Program-made: the position numbers and the translations under genes
Notes under the pieces: generated by a model
Seen by the model: only the letters and a program-made list of their open reading frames with translations
Told to the model about the DNA's origin: nothing
Database searches by the model: none
Source of the DNA: a bacterium
Lineage (GTDB): Bacteria > Bacillota_I > Bacilli_A > Izemoplasmatales > UBA1188
Length of the DNA: 54,755 nucleotides
Assembly (NCBI GenBank): GCA_017960565.1
Contig: JAGCYY010000001.1
Span: forward strand, 1-54,755
Direction of reading: 5' to 3'
Part shown: piece by piece, positions 52,373-54,755 of the stretch
Numbering within the stretch: the first letter of the stretch is position 1
How the letters are laid out: every line of letters starts with the position of its first letter

Positions 52373-53188
52373 ATGAAAAAAACATTAGTTGCAGTATTCT
52401 TATTCATTTTATCAATTGTGATTCTTACAGGTTGCAATAACAACAATGACAAAGTCATTAAAGTTGGAGCTAGTTCAACTCCACACGCTGAAATCCTCGA
52501 GCAAGTTAAATCAGCACTAAAAGAAAAAGGCTATGAATTAAAAATAGTCGTATATGATGATTACATCCTCCCAAACAAAGCTCTCACAGACAAAGAACTA
52601 GATGCTAACTATTTTCAACATACACCATATTTAAATAGCTATAACGCCGCAAACAATACAAACATCGTATCAGCATTTAAAGTCCATTATGAACCATTTG
52701 GCCTATATGGTAATGGCGTATCATCTATTCAGAATATCCCATCTGGCGCTAAAATAATTATTCCAGCTGATGATTCAAATGAGACGAGAGCCTTGCTTCT
52801 TTTAGCACAAGAAGGATTAATAACTCTAAAAGATAATAAAACAGTTGAAACAGGTATCACAACACTCGATATTCTCGATAATAAAGGATATGATGTAGTC
52901 GCAGTTCAAGCGGACAGTGTTCCTGCACAACTTAAAAATTCAAACACTGGTACAGTCGCAGTAATAAATGGCAACTATGCTCTCCAAGCTAAATTAAATA
53001 TCGCTGATGCCCTCGCAATTGAAGACGCTAGCGGAGATGCAGCACAGTACTATGCCAATATAATCGCAGTTAATAGTGGCGATGAAGACAGCCCTAAGAT
53101 TAAAGCGTTAGTGGATGCTTTAAAGAAAGAAGCAGTAAAGACATATATTACTGAAACTTATAATGGTGCAGTAGTTCCAATCTTCTAA
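52373..53188 (+). CDS. metQ: methionine-binding lipoprotein
   Basis: A 271-residue NlpA/MetQ lipoprotein with lipobox LTGC (C21). The family blocks IKVGASSTPHAEILEQVK, DELDANYFQHTPYLN (here KELDANYFQHTPYL) and PADDSNETRALLLLAQEGLI are present. It captures methionine outside and delivers it to MetNI. It is the last gene of the unit and is followed by a terminator. Ligands other than methionine, such as methionine sulfoxide, cannot be excluded. Confidence 0.93.
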   Translation: MKKTLVAVFLFILSIVILTGCNNNNDKVIKVGASSTPHAEILEQVKSALKEKGYELKIVVYDDYILPNKALTDKELDANYFQHTPYLNSYNAANNTNIVSAFKVHYEPFGLYGNGVSSIQNIPSGAKIIIPADDSNETRALLLLAQEGLITLKDNKTVETGITTLDILDNKGYDVVAVQADSVPAQLKNSNTGTVAVINGNYALQAKLNIADALAIEDASGDAAQYYANIIAVNSGDEDSPKIKALVDALKKEAVKTYITETYNGAVVPIF

Positions 53189-53197
53189 TATCGATAC

Positions 53198-53236
53198 ATA
53201 AAACCTCTAGTTAGGATTGCCCACTAGAGGTTTTAT
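53198..53236 (+). terminator. terminator of the metNIQ operon
   Basis: ATAAAACCTCTAGT (53198-53211) and ACTAGAGGTTTTAT (53223-53236) form a perfect 14-pair stem whose 3' arm supplies the TTTTAT tract. Confidence 0.85.
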
Positions 53237-53284
53237 ATCTAAATATGTTACACTATTAATATACCTAAGAAAGGATACTAAGTT

Positions 53285-53578
53285 ATGCCTATTGTTTCTA
53301 TTGTGCTATTTGTCTTTTCAGCTTCACTTCTCATATACGCTCTAGTCACAAGACTCACAAAGAAAATCACAGTCTTTATAACTATGAGCGCTTCTGTAAA
53401 AAATGCGACAAAAGAATATGCAATAAAGTTTGCATATCTTATCGCATTTATTTCAATTGCGCCATTTGTCGGTGGTATATTTGGCTTATTTATAGAACTT
53501 GCGATTATTCCGGTAATAATATTTTTTGTTTTGTTTATCGCATTACTAATTCTTGGTATAAAAATAATAATGAAATAA
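53285..53578 (+). CDS. small membrane protein of unknown function
   Basis: A 97-residue protein with two or three hydrophobic segments (about 4-22, 45-68 and 70-95) and a basic stretch between the first two (TRLTKKITVF, KNATKEYAIK). AAAGGA lies about nine bases before ATG. I recognise no family. It shares a possible transcript with the Smr-like gene 20 bases downstream. Confidence 0.65.
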   Translation: MPIVSIVLFVFSASLLIYALVTRLTKKITVFITMSASVKNATKEYAIKFAYLIAFISIAPFVGGIFGLFIELAIIPVIIFFVLFIALLILGIKIIMK

Positions 53579-53597
53579 ACTCATATGAGGAAGATAC

Positions 53598-53933
53598 ATG
53601 AAAGTAAGAGAACTTGTTTTAGAAGAAAGAATGCCTACATGGATAGAGGCAAAATCGATACTAGATATTGAACTTAAAAACGCTAAATTTAATAAAACTA
53701 AATGCCTCGTTATCGTACACGGCTATGGAAGTAGTGGAGTAGGTGGAACATTAAAAACGAGAACTAGATCATATTTTAGAAATAAACTAAGTCAAAAAGC
53801 GATTAAAACTCTTGTGTATGGAGAAAGATTTGAGATGTACGATAAGGACTCAAGAGATTTAATATTAAAATTCCCAGAGCTTAAAGAACACTACAATAAA
53901 GGAAATGAAGGAATCACGATTGTAGAAATATAA
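53598..53933 (+). CDS. Smr-domain-like protein
   Basis: This 111-residue protein has the Smr pattern: a helix with RMPTWIEAKSILDIEL, then VIVHGYGSSGVGGTLKTRTRSYFRNK, close to the HGxGxG...LR motif of Smr domains, and a later strand (IKTLVYGERFEMYD). Smr domains bind or nick nucleic acids; here the domain stands almost alone. A MutS2 or other partner is not in the window. It is followed by an imperfect terminator. Confidence 0.72.
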   Translation: MKVRELVLEERMPTWIEAKSILDIELKNAKFNKTKCLVIVHGYGSSGVGGTLKTRTRSYFRNKLSQKAIKTLVYGERFEMYDKDSRDLILKFPELKEHYNKGNEGITIVEI

Positions 53934-53968
53934 AAGTTTGATTATTTAGAAAACAGCGCATAAATGAT

Positions 53969-53998
53969 AACTGCCAAGAGAAATCTAGGTAGTTTTGT
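53969..53998 (+). terminator. imperfect terminator after the Smr-like gene
   Basis: AACTGCC (53969-53975) pairs with GGTAGTT (53988-53994) with one wobble. An inner AGA/TCT extends the stem, and TTTTGTT follows. The CTAGGTAGTTTT side resembles the leftward terminator near 39012. Confidence 0.55.
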
Positions 53999-54073
53999 TA
54001 TAAAAAAACACTTTTGATATTATCGCCAGTGCATAATCCATATTTATAAACAAATGACATATAAATAATTTTT

Positions 54074-54535
54074 TTATGTTTCAATCATGTATTCTTGAAT
54101 AATTCCATTTTTTATCATTAATATCAGCCAAACAACAGAAAATATTAATGTGAAGATACTTAATATTAAATATCCTAAATTCTTTTTTTCTTGTGAAAGT
54201 ATAGATGCATTCGCAATAACGGCGTATACCGAAATAAAGATTCCATAAATTGGAAGAAACATTGTTGCGATTGTGACAAGAGCGAAAATTTCAGCATTTT
54301 TTTCTCTGAAAATTTTTCTATATGATATTTTTTCTTGTTTATTATCTATTATCTCTTTATTTTCATCATAAACGACACCATCTTGAACCACATCTTGATT
54401 TTTACCATCTTGTTCAGCATTTAGTGGATCACCAAAGATATCGTAGTTCATTGTGGAATCAAGTTTAGAACCACATTCAGGGCAATAAAAAAGAGAATCT
54501 TCATATAGCTTGTTGCATTTATTACAGAACTTCAT
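54074..54535 (-). CDS. zinc-ribbon membrane protein
   Basis: A 153-residue protein. The N-terminal zinc ribbon has two CxxC pairs (CNKC at 4-7 and CPEC), followed by an acidic, Asn/Gln-rich linker (about 35-75) and two hydrophobic segments (about 85-110 and 118-142). This layout is common among zinc-ribbon DUF4190-like membrane proteins of unknown role. ATG at 54535 is chosen because the ribbon starts there; an in-frame GTG at 54547 overlaps the AGGAG. It is monocistronic. Confidence 0.72.
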   Translation of the reverse strand: MKFCNKCNKLYEDSLFYCPECGSKLDSTMNYDIFGDPLNAEQDGKNQDVVQDGVVYDENKEIIDNKQEKISYRKIFREKNAEIFALVTIATMFLPIYGIFISVYAVIANASILSQEKKNLGYLILSIFTLIFSVVWLILMIKNGIIQEYMIET

Positions 54536-54723
54536 TTTAAGATACACTCCTATTCATATAATAGTATACCATTATTTCTTAAGAAAACAAAAATTTAAAT
54601 ATATTTATTTAAAATGCGACTTATTTTTCGTATTTCCGTTTACGCTATATTTACTGAATTTAGTCTGATAAATAACTTCTGTTATATAATTAAGGTACGT
54701 TTTGCGTTCTTTTTTATCGTTGG

Positions 54724-54755
54724 AAGGAGGAATGAAAAATATGAGAGAAAAGAAT
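54724..54755 (+). CDS. 5' end of a further gene
   Basis: AAGGAGG (54724-54730) is followed by ATG at 54741, reading MREKN to the window edge. An earlier ATG at 54732 is only one base from the ribosome site and is unlikely. TATAAT at 54685-54690 could be the -10, giving a leader of about 45 bases. Five codons do not permit identification. Confidence 0.5.

Noticed and set aside
1-54755. CRISPR array, insertion sequence, prophage or replication origin
   Set aside because: No regularly spaced repeats, transposase or phage structural genes, DnaA-box clusters or integrase genes were seen on either strand.

Overview
The window is AT-rich DNA from a low-G+C bacterium with dense operons, strong AGGAGG-type ribosome sites and the standard genetic code (TGA is a stop, for example at the end of feoB). 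An oxygen-sensitive class III ribonucleotide reductase with its activase, an EFR1-type flavodoxin-ferredoxin, iron-dependent alcohol dehydrogenase, FeoAAB, GSIII and Amt-PII point to a strict anaerobe of the Bacillota. An Erysipelotrichia/RF39-like gut lineage is my best guess, but this is inferred from gene content only. No rRNA, CRISPR array, transposase or integrase was seen.

Layout. 0-5.5 kb: tail of an unknown gene, a GltS-like symporter, then Fe-ADH, M24 aminopeptidase and radical-SAM activase in one direction. 5.5-10.6 kb (minus): a thioredoxin-reductase-like flavoprotein lacking NADPH motifs, an anaerobic NrdD carrying its own C-terminal glutaredoxin, and an M32 carboxypeptidase. 10.8-16.3 kb: an HTH-methyltransferase fusion, DUF218, C69 dipeptidase, LMW-PTP, an epimerase-like protein and an EFR1 protein. 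16.3-16.65 kb: tRNA-Arg, tRNA-Pro and tRNA-Cys. 16.8-18.9 kb: RhuM-PLD coupled to an HTH-acetyltransferase fusion, then a small basic protein. 18.9-24.3 kb: a preQ1 riboswitch with a queuosine-precursor transporter, amidase, ABC-2 exporter, a FlaR-like kinase and a nitroreductase.

24.7-39.0 kb is a self-contained nitrogen-assimilation block: glnN-amt/PII-asnB leftward and gltB-gltD-glnA-like-ANTAR-pyrG' rightward from a shared divergent control region. Lysine codons lean to AAG here, unlike the flanks. The block abuts a truncated lipoprotein gene on the left and ends in a broken pyrG on the right, so it looks transferred (or is an assembly join). Both divergent leaders contain intrinsic terminators. 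Hairpins with A1/G4 hexaloops, the signature recognised by ANTAR antiterminators, overlap them, and the ANTAR protein is encoded in the same block.

39-45 kb: a DUF3737 protein, a PatB/MalY lyase, an FMN-binding protein, then a DtxR regulator divergent from feoA-feoA-feoB and a small Cys-rich partner, with two palindromic operators. 45-53.2 kb: two complete amino-acid ABC importers, livJHMGF and metNIQ. Each is preceded by a promoter, a short ORF with a good ribosome site, and an intrinsic terminator. The liv leader ORF has a run of Leu/Val/Ile codons (12 of 13 residues) and the met leader has 8 Met in 10 codons. This looks like ribosome-mediated attenuation sensing exactly the imported amino acid and is the most striking system in the window. 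The end holds a small membrane protein, an Smr-like protein, a zinc-ribbon membrane protein and the first codons of a further gene.
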